64,000 nt of DNA from Prado023 sp963774745 (GTDB lineage Bacteria; Actinomycetota; Actinomycetes; S36-B12; CAIYMF01), in NCBI GenBank assembly GCA_963774745.1, contig CAVZGE010000006.1, positions 407,531-471,530 on the forward strand, written 5' to 3'. Of this stretch, positions 17,539 to 28,915 are shown one piece after another (the first letter of the stretch is position 1; every line of letters begins with the position of its first letter). The position numbers and the translations under genes are program-made. The notes under the pieces are model-generated. The model saw only the letters and a program-made list of their open reading frames with translations. It was not told the origin of the DNA and searched no databases.

Positions 17539-18069
17539 TCAGTGGCCGAGGGCGGTCTTGAGGGCGACCACTGCCAGGGCCAGGCACAGGACGAGCCCGG
17601 CAGCCAGCAGGCTCGTCCCCCAGGAGCGTCCGCGCAGGCGGGCGATCGCCAGGCCCATCAGTGCGGGCAGGATGGCCAGGGCGATCAGGGTGGCCAGCAG
17701 TGCGTCCTGGCTGTCGAGGACGGCGAACGGCAGGGCGGCCAGGACGGCCACCACCAACCCGCCGGCGAACCCGGCGCCGGCCTCCGAGAGGACCGGCGCG
17801 GGCGCGATCCCCTCCTCGGAGGTCAGGTGGGCCGCCAGGCGGAAGGCGACGAAGTGGGCAGCGATCAGGCCCACGGCTGTGCCCATCAGGGTGGCGACCA
17901 CGGAGGCGTCCGACGGCATCCGGGCCTTGGGCAGGGCGACCAGGGCTGTCAGCAGCACGATCGCGACATACAGCGCGCTGGCGAGGAACTCCCGTGCAAG
18001 GACCTGCCGGTGTGCCAGGTGCGGGGCCGGCATCCCCGCCGGAAGCCCACCGCCGTGCGTGCTCGTCAT
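17539..18069 (-). CDS. Membrane protein coupled to GNAT gene, unknown
   Basis: 176 residues with about five helices (EFLASALYVAIVLLTALVAL, VVATLMGTAVGLIAAHFVAFRLAA, AGFAGGLVVAVLAALPFAVL, LLATLIALAILPALMGLAIARL, TSLLAAGLVLCLALAVVAL). ATG 18069 overlaps the GNAT stop by four bases (ATGA), so the pair is an operon. No family recognised. Confidence 0.75.
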   Translation of the reverse strand: MTSTHGGGLPAGMPAPHLAHRQVLAREFLASALYVAIVLLTALVALPKARMPSDASVVATLMGTAVGLIAAHFVAFRLAAHLTSEEGIAPAPVLSEAGAGFAGGLVVAVLAALPFAVLDSQDALLATLIALAILPALMGLAIARLRGRSWGTSLLAAGLVLCLALAVVALKTALGH

Positions 18070-18641
18070 CCCGCTGCTCCCGGGTCGACCACCCGGCTCA
18101 CGATCCACGCGTGCTTGCCGACCTGCCGTGTGCGGGAGAATCCGTGCTCCTCGAAGAGCTCGACGGTCGCGCTGAAGAGGAAGCGGCCCGGTGACTCGCG
18201 GCCGGTGGTCACCTCAGGGATGGCCTCGACCAGCCCGCCACCGGCCCCGGCGATCTGTTCGAGGGTGCCTCCCAGCGCGGCCCGGGCGATGCCCTGGCCG
18301 CGATGCCTCGGGTCCACGTAGAAGCAGGTGATCCGCCAGTCCGGGGTTGGCGGCGCGTCGCTGTCGTAGGCTCGCCTGTGCTTGATGGCGGGGAGCTCGG
18401 CGGGGCTCCCGTACTGGCACCACCCCTGTGCTGTGCCGTCCTCGTCGAGGACCAGCGCGGCATGGGCGCGCCCGCTGCGGACCCGGTCCTCCTTGAGGGC
18501 CCGACGGTCGATCCCCCGCTCGTTGCGCTCCGGGTGGAACCCGAGGCACCAGCAGCCGCCGAAGATCCCGTTGTTGCGCTCCACGAGCTCCGCGAAGGCA
18601 CCCCACGTCGACGCATCGAGCGGCCGGACGAGCAACGCCAT
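18066..18641 (-). CDS. GNAT-family N-acetyltransferase
   Basis: 191 residues. Acetyl-CoA binding motif ITCFYVDPRHRGQGIARAALGGTL (R/QxxGxA type) and a Cys/Trp-rich N-terminal segment FGGCWCLGFHPERNERG found in one actinobacterial subfamily. The acceptor is unknown. First gene of a two-gene operon with the membrane protein downstream. Confidence 0.82.
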   Translation of the reverse strand: MALLVRPLDASTWGAFAELVERNNGIFGGCWCLGFHPERNERGIDRRALKEDRVRSGRAHAALVLDEDGTAQGWCQYGSPAELPAIKHRRAYDSDAPPTPDWRITCFYVDPRHRGQGIARAALGGTLEQIAGAGGGLVEAIPEVTTGRESPGRFLFSATVELFEEHGFSRTRQVGKHAWIVSRVVDPGAAG

Positions 18642-18728
18642 CGTGGGGTCCCTTCCATCAGTGCGGGCGTCATCCTCCTTGTCCAGGGGGCCGACGTGCA
18701 GCCTGCCCGCCGCACAGGGGGAGGCTAC

Positions 18729-20656
<1,928 letters not shown>

Positions 20657-20838
20657 TGACGATTCCTTCCTGGCTGAGCTCAGTGGGGTCCCGGTGGAGC
20701 GGCTCTGCCGCGCCGGCGCTCACGACGATTCTTCACCGGGAGATGCCTCAAGGGCGCCCCGGGCCGCGGGTGATCCGCCCCCAATTCCCAGCCAACGCCG
20801 ACCCGGGATCTGGGTATCGTGCTGTCGGCCCTGACCAG

Positions 20839-22010
20839 CTACGCGACCCTGGAGGTCCCGTCGGGCTGGACGTCGACGTCGGTGGTGGACTCCGCACGCC
20901 CCCTTGCGCGGCCCATGTCGAAGCCGGCCAGCACCCCCAACGTGATGGCGACCGTGGGCAGGACGAACCACAGCATGATCGCCGAGTACGCCGGAAGCCG
21001 CTCGTGGTCGCTGGCATTCAACAGCAGGTACACCGTGTAGGCGAGGTACAGGCCCACGAACAGGCCCCCCTCCCACCGCCGGATCTCGAACCCGGTGTAG
21101 ATCACCGGGAGCAGGGCGATGGAGACGGCGATCATGATCGGGATGTCGAACCGGATCGCGGACTCGGCCACGGGGATGCCGTCGGGGCCGAGCACGCTGC
21201 TGAGGCCCAGGACGCCGCCGATGTTGAAGATGCTGCTGCCGACGGCATTCCCCACGGCCATGTCGCGCTGCCCGCGGATGGCGGCGATGACCGTGGTCGC
21301 CAGCTCGGGAAGGGACGTGCCGACGGCCACGATGGTCAGGCCGATCACCATCTCGGGGACGCCCCGGTCGCTGGCGATCCGCGTCGCCCCCTCGACCAGC
21401 CAGCCGGCGCCGACGACCAGGAGCGCCACGCCGACGACGACCAGGGCGACGTTCCCGGCATGGTGCCGGACCGAGGGGGCGGGCACGGGTCCGGGGTCGG
21501 TGTCCGGGGTCCGGGGTCGGTGTCCGGTGGACCTCCGACCTGGGCCGCCCGTGCGGTCTCCCGACGTCCCATCACCACCGCGCTGATCACGTAGCCGATC
21601 AGGCAGGCGACCAGCACGGCCCCGTTGGCCGGTTCGATCAACCCGTCGAGGCTGACCACGAGCAGCAGCACCCCCATGGCGACCATCACCGGCACATCCA
21701 CGCGGACCAGCTGGTACCGGACGGTCAGCGGGCCGATGAGGGCCGCGATCCCGAGGACGAGCAGGACGTTGGCGATGTTGGACCCGACCACGTTGCCCAC
21801 GGCCAGATCCGGGCTGCCGTCCTGGACGGCCTGCAGGGTGACTGCCAGCTCGGGCGCCGATGTGGCGAAGGCGACGATCGTGAGCCCGACGACCAGGGGA
21901 GACATGCCCACTGCTGCGGCCAGGCCACTGGCTCCGCGCACCAGGAGCTCACCCCCGACGACGAGGGTCACGAATCCCACGAGGAGCAGCCCGACCGATC
22001 CCAGGTCCAT
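20839..22010 (-). pseudogene. Ca2+/Na+ antiporter (CaCA family) split by 20-bp duplication
   Basis: Two half-proteins in different frames. Residues from ATG 22010 give the first alpha-repeat (GLTIVAFATSAPELAVTLQA ... AVGNVVGSNIANVLLVLG); the second frame gives the alpha-2 repeat (GLTIVAVGTSLPELATTVIA ... AVGNAVGSSIFNIGGVLG), with ten helices in total. The break is an exact tandem duplication at 21487-21527 in the central cytoplasmic loop. Removing one 20-base copy restores one frame of 383 residues, reading smoothly through PPDTDPGPVPAPSVRHHAG. The family exchanges Ca2+ for Na+ or H+. Promoter TACCTT lies 8 bases before the ATG. Expressed halves might still assemble; this cannot be judged here. 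Confidence 0.88.
21487..21527. repeat. Perfect 20-bp tandem duplication in antiporter loop
   Basis: Units 21488-21507 and 21508-21527 are identical, with one flanking base also periodic. As 20 is not a multiple of three, the second copy shifts the frame of the antiporter gene. Confidence 0.9.
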
Positions 22011-22058
22011 GGTCGGTGAAGGTAGCCCCCGGGGTGGGGGGTTCGCCGCTGGGGGCGG

Positions 22059-22562
22059 TCAGCGGTTGTCGCGCTTGGCCTGGCGGCGTGCTCCCTGGGC
22101 CCGGCTGGAGGCGTTGCGCTTCTCCCTGCCGGGACCCTTGGGCGTGCGGTCGGTGACCTGGGCGTCGGCCTGCTCGTCGTCGCTGCCCGCGGCCGCACCC
22201 TGTGCGCCGGGCCACGTGCCCGCTGGGTTGGCGGCAGCCAGCCGGTCGGCCCTGAGCTGCTCCGCGCTGGCCGCGGCGACCTCCGCGAGCCGTGCGCTGA
22301 CTCGGGCCAGTGCGTCCTCGAACACCTCGGACCGGCCGGCGTTGCGCTCGTTGCGTTCCTTGGCCAGCCCGCGCCCGCCCTTCTTGCCCACCTTGGCGCT
22401 GCCCTGACGCCGGTAGATCCCGGCGTACTTGTTGCGGGCGCGTCGGATCCTCCTGTGCAGATCGATCAGCCCGTCCTCGTCGAGCTTCGCCATCCGCTTC
22501 GGCTCGGCCTCCCGAAGGAGGTCCTTCTCGGCCGAGCCCAATGAGTTCGCCAGTGCGTGCAT
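22059..22562 (-). CDS. Basic, Lys/Arg-rich conserved hypothetical protein
   Basis: 167 residues from ATG 22562, preceded by GGAGGAGGACC. The N-terminal half is a conserved-looking helical block (LIDLHRRIRRARNKYAGIYRRQGSAKVGKKGGRGLAKERNERN) followed by a predicted long helix (RSEVFEDALARVSARLAEVAAASAEQLRADRL) and a charged disordered tail ending RRQAKRDNR. The strong positive charge suggests nucleic-acid binding, but this is inference only. Divergent from the CDF transporter. Confidence 0.72.
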   Translation of the reverse strand: MHALANSLGSAEKDLLREAEPKRMAKLDEDGLIDLHRRIRRARNKYAGIYRRQGSAKVGKKGGRGLAKERNERNAGRSEVFEDALARVSARLAEVAAASAEQLRADRLAAANPAGTWPGAQGAAAGSDDEQADAQVTDRTPKGPGREKRNASSRAQGARRQAKRDNR

Positions 22563-22676
22563 GTGGTCCTCCTCCGGCTGGCGGGGTGTCTGGCGACCCT
22601 ATCGGCCGCGGGCCGGGGGTGCGCGGCGGCCGAGTGGGTCGTGCACTGGGGCCCCTGGGCTGCTTGGATCCTCGGC

Positions 22677-23591
22677 ATGGGCATGGATGTGGCGACCGAT
22701 CGGCGGGAGACGCTCGGGCTGCGGGTCTCCGCGGTGGCGGCGCTGGTGCTCGCCGGGGTCGGGATCGTGTGGGGGTTGGCGGCCGGGTCCCAGGTGATCC
22801 TCTTCGACGGGGTGTACTCGATCGTGGGCTTCGTGCTGTCGTGGTTCGGCCTGCGCGCGGCGGCCCTGGTCGCGAACGGCCCGACCCCGGCCTACCCCTT
22901 CGGGCGGGAGGCGCTGGCCCCGCTGGTGGTTGCCGCCCAGGCGCTGGTGCTGGCGGGGACGTTCGGTTACGCGGCGGTGGACGCCGTGGGCGTGATCCTG
23001 GCGGGGGGAGGCCAGACCGAGGTGGGCTCGGCGCTGGTGTACTCGCTGCTGAGCCTGGCGGCCGCCGTGGTGGTCCGCCAGCTGCTGGTGCGCTGGCGGG
23101 AGGGGTCGGACCTCGTGTCGGCGGAGGTGGACCAGTGGCACGCCGGGGTGGTCCTGGGGGTGGCGATGGTGATCGGGTTCGCGGTGGCTGTCGCCCTGCA
23201 GGGTTCCTCCGTGTCGCACCTGTCGCCGTTCGTTGATCCGGTGCTGGTCCTGGTCGCGGCGGCACTGATCCTCCCGACCCCGGTGCGGATGCTCCGCCAG
23301 GCGTTCCGCGAGCTGCTCGAAGGGGTGCCGGACGCGTCGGTGACCGACCCGATCCATGCGGCCATCGCCGACGTGCGCTCCGGGTTCGGGCTTCCCGAGC
23401 CGACCACCCGGATCGGCAAGCTGGGGCGCAAGGTGTACCTGGAGCTGGACTTCCTCGTGGCGGCGGACCGGGGGTGGGTGATCGACGATGCCGATCGCGT
23501 GCGCCGTGCGCTGATCGAGCGACTGACCCAGCCCGGGCGGCTGCTGTGGGTGAACGTGGAGCTGCACACCGACCCCGGTTGGGACACCTGA
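22677..23591 (+). CDS. Cation diffusion facilitator family transporter
   Basis: 304 residues from ATG 22677 (ATG 22683 is an alternative). Six helices; metal site pattern in TM2 (ILFDGVYSIVGFVLSWFGL, DxxxS) and in TM5 (FVDPVLVLVAAALILPTPVRM, D). Matches the divergent CDF branch of predicted Co/Zn/Cd efflux proteins (COG3965 type). A cytoplasmic C-terminal domain (KVYLELDFLVAADRGWVIDD ... WVNVELHTDPGWDT) has the ferredoxin-like ending of CDFs. Likely exports divalent metal in exchange for H+. Longer upstream in-frame starts overlap the divergent gene and were rejected. Confidence 0.83.
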   Translation: MGMDVATDRRETLGLRVSAVAALVLAGVGIVWGLAAGSQVILFDGVYSIVGFVLSWFGLRAAALVANGPTPAYPFGREALAPLVVAAQALVLAGTFGYAAVDAVGVILAGGGQTEVGSALVYSLLSLAAAVVVRQLLVRWREGSDLVSAEVDQWHAGVVLGVAMVIGFAVAVALQGSSVSHLSPFVDPVLVLVAAALILPTPVRMLRQAFRELLEGVPDASVTDPIHAAIADVRSGFGLPEPTTRIGKLGRKVYLELDFLVAADRGWVIDDADRVRRALIERLTQPGRLLWVNVELHTDPGWDT

Positions 23592-23684
23592 GGGGGCTTC
23601 CCCCGGCGGGTCCGGGCGATCCGACGGGTGGCGCCCCCGGCGCCGACTCGTGAGAAACTTGTCCTCCCTTGCCAAGGAGTGCTC

Positions 23685-24707
23685 GTGAGTGGAAACACCG
23701 TCTACCGGTTCGACAATGCAGCGATCCTGTCGGTGGTTGCCGTGGACGCCCCTGAGGTCGTGACCTCGGACTACTTCGACGAGCGACTGGCGCCCACCCT
23801 GCAGCGGCTGGGTGTCCGCGCGGGCATGCTCCAGCAGCTGGCCGGGATCGAGGAGCGGCGCTGGTGGCCGCCGGAGGTCTCGTTCTCCGACGCCGCGGCC
23901 CAGGCCGGCGCTCGGGCGCTGGCTGAGGCCGGCATCGCCCCGGAGCAGGTGGGGCTGCTGATCGACACCTCGGTGTGCCGCGCGCGACTCGAGCCGTCCG
24001 CGGCGGTCGCGGTCCACAACGAGCTGGGCCTGCCCTCGTCCTGCCTGAACTTCGACCTGTCGAACGCCTGCCTCGGCTTCGTCAACGGGATGCAGCTGGC
24101 GGCGATGATGATCGACTCCGGGCAGATCCAGTACGCGCTTATCGTCGACGGCGAGGGCAGCCGCACGGTGCAGGAGCGCACGTTGGATCGGCTGCTGTCC
24201 GACGACACCACCGCAGCCGACCTGTTCTCCGACTTCGCCACCCTCACCCTCGGGTCCGGGGCGGCCGGCATGGTGATGGGGCCGGCCGATCGGCACCCGG
24301 ATGCCCACGTGTTCGTCGGCGGCGTGGGGCGAGCCGCAACGGAGCACAACGAGCTGTGCCAGGGCGACATGGAGCGGATGGTCACCGACAGCAAGGGGCT
24401 GCTGCTGGCCGGGCTCGACGTGGCCGAGGCCACGTGGAAGGACGCCGAGGCCGACTTCGACTGGAGCGACGTGCAGCACTACGTCATGCACCAGGTGTCG
24501 ACAGTGCACTGCGGGGCGATGATCCAGCGGCTGGGCCTCGACGCCGACCTCGTGCCGCTGACGTTCCCCACCCGGGGCAACATCGGGCCGGCCGCGATCC
24601 CGATCACCCTGGCCATGCACCAGGACAGGATCGAGCCCGGTGACCGCGTGATCCTGCTCGGCATGGGTTCGGGGATCAACGCCGCGGCCGCCGAGATCCG
24701 CTGGTGA
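23685..24707 (+). CDS. oleA: OleA, thiolase condensing two acyl-CoAs
   Basis: First step of long-chain olefin synthesis: head-to-head Claisen condensation of two fatty acyl-CoAs to a beta-keto acid. 340 residues from GTG 23685 (AAGGAG upstream). The opening SGNTVYRFDNAAILSVVAVDAPEVVTS is typical of OleA. Catalytic Cys is in LSNACLGFVNGMQLA (~residue 129), His in VMHQVSTVHCG and Asn in PTRGNIGPAAIPI. A Glu-rich loop (GEGSRTVQERTLDRLL) and the DLSNACLGF context separate it from FabH. The stop overlaps oleBC by four bases. Confidence 0.93.
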   Translation: MSGNTVYRFDNAAILSVVAVDAPEVVTSDYFDERLAPTLQRLGVRAGMLQQLAGIEERRWWPPEVSFSDAAAQAGARALAEAGIAPEQVGLLIDTSVCRARLEPSAAVAVHNELGLPSSCLNFDLSNACLGFVNGMQLAAMMIDSGQIQYALIVDGEGSRTVQERTLDRLLSDDTTAADLFSDFATLTLGSGAAGMVMGPADRHPDAHVFVGGVGRAATEHNELCQGDMERMVTDSKGLLLAGLDVAEATWKDAEADFDWSDVQHYVMHQVSTVHCGAMIQRLGLDADLVPLTFPTRGNIGPAAIPITLAMHQDRIEPGDRVILLGMGSGINAAAAEIRW

Positions 24708-27340
24708 GCCTGCCGCCTCCGGGACTCAGCGGGCTCGACGCCCGGTGGTCACGTGAGGTGACCGCGGCGGACTCCAGCGGGGTCCTGCGCACCTGGCACG
24801 TGCTCGATTCGCACGCCGGGCTGCCCGAGGGAACGCCCGAGCCCATCGGGACACTGCTGTGCGTCCACGGGAACCCCAGCTGGTCCTACCTCTGGCGCCG
24901 GGTCGTGGCCCAGCCACCGGAGGGTTGGCGGGTGGTCGCCGTCGACCACCTGGACATGGGGTTCTCGCAGCGAACCGGCACCGTCCGCCCGCTCGCGCAG
25001 CGGGTCGACGACCTCGACTCGCTCACCGATGCCCTCGGCCTCACCGGACCCGGTGCCACGGGCCACGTCATCACGGTCGCCCATGACTGGGGCGGACCCA
25101 TCTCCTTGGGCTGGGCACTGCGACATGTCGATCAGCTCGCCGGGGTCGTGCTGGCCAACACCGCAGTCCACCAGCCCGCCCACGCCAGCGCGCCGAGCCT
25201 CATCCGCGCGACGCGCCTGCCCGGGCTGCTGCCGACGATCACCTCGCGCACCCGGACGTTCATCCGGTCGGGGTTGTTCCTCTCCCGTCCCGTCCCCCCG
25301 CCGCCGGTGCGGGCCGGCTACTACGCCCCCTACTCCGGGACGGGCCGACGGCACGCGATCGAGGACTTCGTCGCGGACATCCCGCTGGACCCGCAGCACG
25401 TCAGCGCGCAGCCGCTGGACGCGATCGCCGAGGGGCTCGGCGCCCTGGCCGCCGTCCCGGTCCTGCTGCTGTGGGGGCCACGGGACCCGGTGTTCTCCGA
25501 CCTCTACCTGCGCGACCTGATCCGGCGCCTCCCGCACGCCGACGTCCACCGCTACGAGGGCTCCAGCCACTTCGTCCCCGAGGACGCACCGACGTTCGCC
25601 GCCGATGTCGCCACCTGGGTGCGCAGTCGCAGCCTGCTCCCCGGCCCGCCGGCCGGTGCCGGAGCGGGGGAGCGGCCACGTTCGGTGCCCGACTCCGGGC
25701 GGCCGCTGTGGGCCGGGATCACCGAGCGCGCCGCCGATCCGACGACCCGTGACACCGCCGCAGTCACCGAGCTGGGGCCCGCCGGGGTGACGGCCACGGT
25801 CAGCTTCGCCGAGCTGGACTCCCGGGTCGGTCACATCGCCGCGGGGCTCGCGGACATCGGCGTGGGTCGTGGGGAGCGGGTCGCCCTGCTGGTCCCCCCC
25901 GGGACCGACCTGACGGCCACGCTCTACGGGATCTGGCGGGCCGGGGTCGTCGCGGTGGTCGTGGATGCTGGCCTGGGAATCCGGGGGATGCGGGTCGCCC
26001 TGCGCAGTGCCGGGCCCGCTCACGTGATCGGGACCGCGAAGGGCCTTGCCGCTGCACGGCTCATGGGCACCGGGGCCCAGATGATCTCGGTGGGGCCGGT
26101 CACGGGATCGGTGCGACGAACCCTCGGTGTGCGATGGCGGCTGGAGGACATCGAGGCGCGGGGCGCCGGGGTCGAGCCCCCGGATGCTCCCGCCGCCGCT
26201 GATCCGGCCGTGATCGCCTTCACCTCCGGGGCCACCGGCCCCGCCAAGGGCGTGCTGTACCTGCACGGGCAGCTCCAGGCGCAGCGCGACCAGCTCGCGT
26301 CCCTGTACGCCATCACTGCGACCGATCGGCTGGTGGCCGCCTTCGGTCCGTTCGCGCTGTTCGGCGCGGCCCTGGGGATCCCGTCGGCCGTCCCCGACAT
26401 GGACCTCACCGCGCCGCGCACGCTGACGGCCCGGGCGATGGCCGATGCGACCGAGGCGGTCGACGCGACCATGGTCTTCGCCTCCCCGGCGGCGCTGGCG
26501 AACGTGGTGGCGACTGCCGGGTCCCTCGACCCCGCAGGGGCCGCTGCCCTGGCCCGCGTCCGGCTGCTCCTGTCCACCGGGGCCCCGGTGCCTGCCGAGA
26601 CCCTGCACGCGATGCGGCGACTGCTGCCCGCGGCCGAGGCGCACGCCCCGTACGGGATGACCGAGGTGCTTCCGGTGGCGGACATCGACCTCGCCGGACT
26701 GGACGGGGCCGGCCTCGGCAACGGGGTGTGCGTGGGCCGCCCGGTGCCCGGCGTCGAGGTCGAGATCGCCCCCCTCGACGGCGACGGCGTTCCCCGTCCG
26801 GAGCGGACCACCGACCCGGAGGTGACCGGCGAGGTGTGCGTCCGAGCTGATCACATCAAGGCGCGCTACGACCGGCTCTGGGTGACCGATCAGGCCGCGA
26901 CGCCCAGCCCCGGGTGGCACCGCACCGGTGACGTGGGGCACTTCGACGCCTCGGGGCGGCTGTGGATCGAGGGCCGGCTGGTGCATGTGATCGTCACGGC
27001 AGGGGGTCCCGTCACGCCGGTGGGGATCGAGCGCCGGGTGGAGGCACGCGCCGGGGTCGGACGTGCAGCTGCGGTCGGGGTCGGGCCCCGGGAGGCTGCC
27101 CAGGTGGTCGTCGTCGTCGAGCAGCCAGGGGTCCGGCGGGCGGGCCTGGCCCCCGCACCGCTGCGTGACGCGGTCCGGGCCGCGGCGGCGGATGGCTCCC
27201 CGGAGGGCCCGGGCATCGCGGCGGTCCTGGTGGTGCGGTCCCTGCCCGTGGACGTCCGGCACAACTCCAAGATCGACCGGGTCGCGGTCGGGCAGTGGGC
27301 TCAGCGGGTGCTCGACGGGCGTCGGCCCGGGACGCCATGA
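24704..27340 (+). CDS. oleBC: OleBC fusion: beta-lactone decarboxylase plus beta-lactone synthetase
   Basis: 878-residue bifunctional enzyme completing olefin synthesis. The N-terminal alpha/beta-hydrolase (OleB, residues ~1-300) has the haloalkane-dehalogenase-like nucleophile Asp in TVAHDWGGPISLG (~128) and catalytic His in GSSHFVPED (~288). The C-terminal AMP-ligase-like domain (OleC, ~330-878) has FTSGATGPAKGVLYLHG, HAPYGMTEVLPVADI and WHRTGDVGHFDASGRLWIEGR. OleC makes a beta-lactone from the beta-hydroxy acid; OleB removes CO2 to give a cis-olefin. The fusion is known from actinobacteria such as Micrococcus. Four-base overlaps link it to oleA (GTGA) and oleD (ATGA). Confidence 0.93.
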   Translation: MSLPPPGLSGLDARWSREVTAADSSGVLRTWHVLDSHAGLPEGTPEPIGTLLCVHGNPSWSYLWRRVVAQPPEGWRVVAVDHLDMGFSQRTGTVRPLAQRVDDLDSLTDALGLTGPGATGHVITVAHDWGGPISLGWALRHVDQLAGVVLANTAVHQPAHASAPSLIRATRLPGLLPTITSRTRTFIRSGLFLSRPVPPPPVRAGYYAPYSGTGRRHAIEDFVADIPLDPQHVSAQPLDAIAEGLGALAAVPVLLLWGPRDPVFSDLYLRDLIRRLPHADVHRYEGSSHFVPEDAPTFAADVATWVRSRSLLPGPPAGAGAGERPRSVPDSGRPLWAGITERAADPTTRDTAAVTELGPAGVTATVSFAELDSRVGHIAAGLADIGVGRGERVALLVPPGTDLTATLYGIWRAGVVAVVVDAGLGIRGMRVALRSAGPAHVIGTAKGLAAARLMGTGAQMISVGPVTGSVRRTLGVRWRLEDIEARGAGVEPPDAPAAADPAVIAFTSGATGPAKGVLYLHGQLQAQRDQLASLYAITATDRLVAAFGPFALFGAALGIPSAVPDMDLTAPRTLTARAMADATEAVDATMVFASPAALANVVATAGSLDPAGAAALARVRLLLSTGAPVPAETLHAMRRLLPAAEAHAPYGMTEVLPVADIDLAGLDGAGLGNGVCVGRPVPGVEVEIAPLDGDGVPRPERTTDPEVTGEVCVRADHIKARYDRLWVTDQAATPSPGWHRTGDVGHFDASGRLWIEGRLVHVIVTAGGPVTPVGIERRVEARAGVGRAAAVGVGPREAAQVVVVVEQPGVRRAGLAPAPLRDAVRAAAADGSPEGPGIAAVLVVRSLPVDVRHNSKIDRVAVGQWAQRVLDGRRPGTP

Positions 27341-28320
27341 GGATCCTGCTGACCGGCAGCAGCAGCCTGCTGGGGGCCGGGGTGACCCGTGCCCTGCACG
27401 CGCGGGGCGACGAGGTCGTCGTGCTGCAGCGGCGCCCGTCAGCCGTGGCCTCCGCTCTCGGGGTCGTCGAGTACCTCGCGGACCTCACAGACGGGGCAAC
27501 GGTCAGGCGGGCCATGCAGGGTGCGGACGCGGTGGTCCACCTCGCGGCACGTGTGGGCGTCGTGGGGAGCAGCGCCGAGTTCCACGAGACGAACGTGACC
27601 GGGACCCGAACCGTCCTCGACGCTGCGCGGGCCGACGGGGTCTCCCGGTTCGTGTTCATCTCCTCGCCGTCGGTCGCGCACTCCGGATCGGCGCTGGCAG
27701 GCGCAGGCGCGGACCCCGCCGGCCCGCAGCGGGCCAAGGGTCACTACTCCCGGAGCAAGGCCCGGGCCGAGCTCGAGGTGCTGGCCGCGGACGCCCCCGG
27801 GTTCGCCACGATCGCGATCCGCCCGCACCTGATCTGGGGGCCGGGTGACACCCAGCTGGTCGGGCGGATCGTCGACCGTGCCCGGTCCGGGCGGCTCGCG
27901 CTGGTGGCCGGCGGTCGGGCGCTGATCGACACCACCTACATCGACAACGCGGTGGACGCCGTCGTGGCCGCCCTGGACCGCGCCGACGTCGGGCACGGGC
28001 AGGCGCTGGTGATCTCCAACGGGGAGCCGCGCACGGTCGCCGAGCTGTTCGAGCGGATCTGCGGGGCGTACGGCGTCCAGGCGCCCAGGCGGTCGGTGCC
28101 CCGGTCGGTCGCGTGGTCCGGTGGGGCGGTGGCCGAGGGCGTGTGGTGGGTGGGCCGGCGGACCGACGACCCACCCATGACCCGGTTCCTGGCGGGTCAG
28201 CTGGCCACCGCGCACTGGTTCGACCAGCGCCGGACCCGCCAGGTGCTCGAGTGGTCGCCACGGATCACCCTCGAGGAGGGGTTCGCGCGCCTTGCCGAGG
28301 ACCGTCTCGCGGGAACGTAG
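27337..28320 (+). CDS. oleD: OleD, NADPH-dependent 2-alkyl-3-ketoacid reductase
   Basis: 327-residue extended short-chain dehydrogenase (3-beta-HSD type) that reduces the OleA product before beta-lactone formation. Glycine motif MRILLTGSSSLLGAGVTRAL, VVLQRRP for NADP selectivity, VVHLAARVGVVG, and active-site FISSPSVAH with YSRSKARAE (YxxxK). C-terminal pattern IRPHLIWGPGDTQLVGRIV and DTTYIDNAVDAVV are typical. ATG overlaps the oleBC stop by four bases; last gene of oleA-oleBC-oleD. Confidence 0.93.
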   Translation: MRILLTGSSSLLGAGVTRALHARGDEVVVLQRRPSAVASALGVVEYLADLTDGATVRRAMQGADAVVHLAARVGVVGSSAEFHETNVTGTRTVLDAARADGVSRFVFISSPSVAHSGSALAGAGADPAGPQRAKGHYSRSKARAELEVLAADAPGFATIAIRPHLIWGPGDTQLVGRIVDRARSGRLALVAGGRALIDTTYIDNAVDAVVAALDRADVGHGQALVISNGEPRTVAELFERICGAYGVQAPRRSVPRSVAWSGGAVAEGVWWVGRRTDDPPMTRFLAGQLATAHWFDQRRTRQVLEWSPRITLEEGFARLAEDRLAGT

Positions 28321-28435
28321 CGTCTCTGCGGGACAGCGAGTCGCTCCCCGTCGGGCGGGCGGGCGGGTCCTGGGAGTCCGTGCGGCGTACCGTGGTGGTG
28401 CCATCAGAGCTGCAGCCACGGAGGGGATCATCGAC

Positions 28436-28915
28436 ATGACCGACGACCACGTCAATCCCAGGATCATGGCCTCCACCACGGTGCGTCCGACGCTCGTCGT
28501 GGCCGATCCGGTGCGGTCGTCCACCGACTCGCACGAGCTGACTGCGGGGATCTCCTCCGAGGCGCACGTGAAGGCAGCCGTGCTCGGGACCCGGCTGAAG
28601 GCGGCCACCCGTCGGCTGGAGGCGGTCGGCTTCCAGGTGCGTGTCGTCTCCCGCGACGGCCAGCCCGACCAGGAGCCGGCAGGCGGCCGCGGCGAGTGCG
28701 CCAACCTCTCGATCGTCGATGATCGGGTCGCCGATCTCGACCTTCAGGTGACGATCGGCGAGCACTTCACCGCCCCCGGCGTCACTCGTGGACACGGCCG
28801 CGTGGGCGGCGCAGCTGGCAACGGCGCTGGCGGCGAGCGGGGCTCCGTCAGGTCTCGATCTCGGCGAGCATCTCCCCGCTCGGGTGCTCCGATCCGCCGG
28901 GGGGCTCCATCGTGA
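28436..28915 (+). CDS. Hypothetical protein, C-terminus uncertain
   Basis: From ATG 28436 with GGAGGGGATC upstream. Residues 1-115 look genuine (MTDDHVNPRIMASTTVRPTLVVADPVRSSTDSHELTAGIS ... RLEAVGFQVRVVSRDG ... DLDLQVTIGEHFTAPGV). The remainder is Gly/Arg-rich low complexity and overlaps the convergent rskA by 68 bases. Another frame from about 28788 (VDTAAWAAQLATALAASGAPSGLDLG) looks more protein-like, so one frame change near 28785 is possible. No recognised domain. Confidence 0.5.
   Translation: MTDDHVNPRIMASTTVRPTLVVADPVRSSTDSHELTAGISSEAHVKAAVLGTRLKAATRRLEAVGFQVRVVSRDGQPDQEPAGGRGECANLSIVDDRVADLDLQVTIGEHFTAPGVTRGHGRVGGAAGNGAGGERGSVRSRSRRASPRSGAPIRRGAPS

Noticed and set aside
13376..17587. 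1403-codon open frame antisense to menC-like and P-type ATPase genes
   Set aside because: Arg/His/Gly-rich shadow frame typical of high-GC DNA; both plus-strand genes have clear domains.
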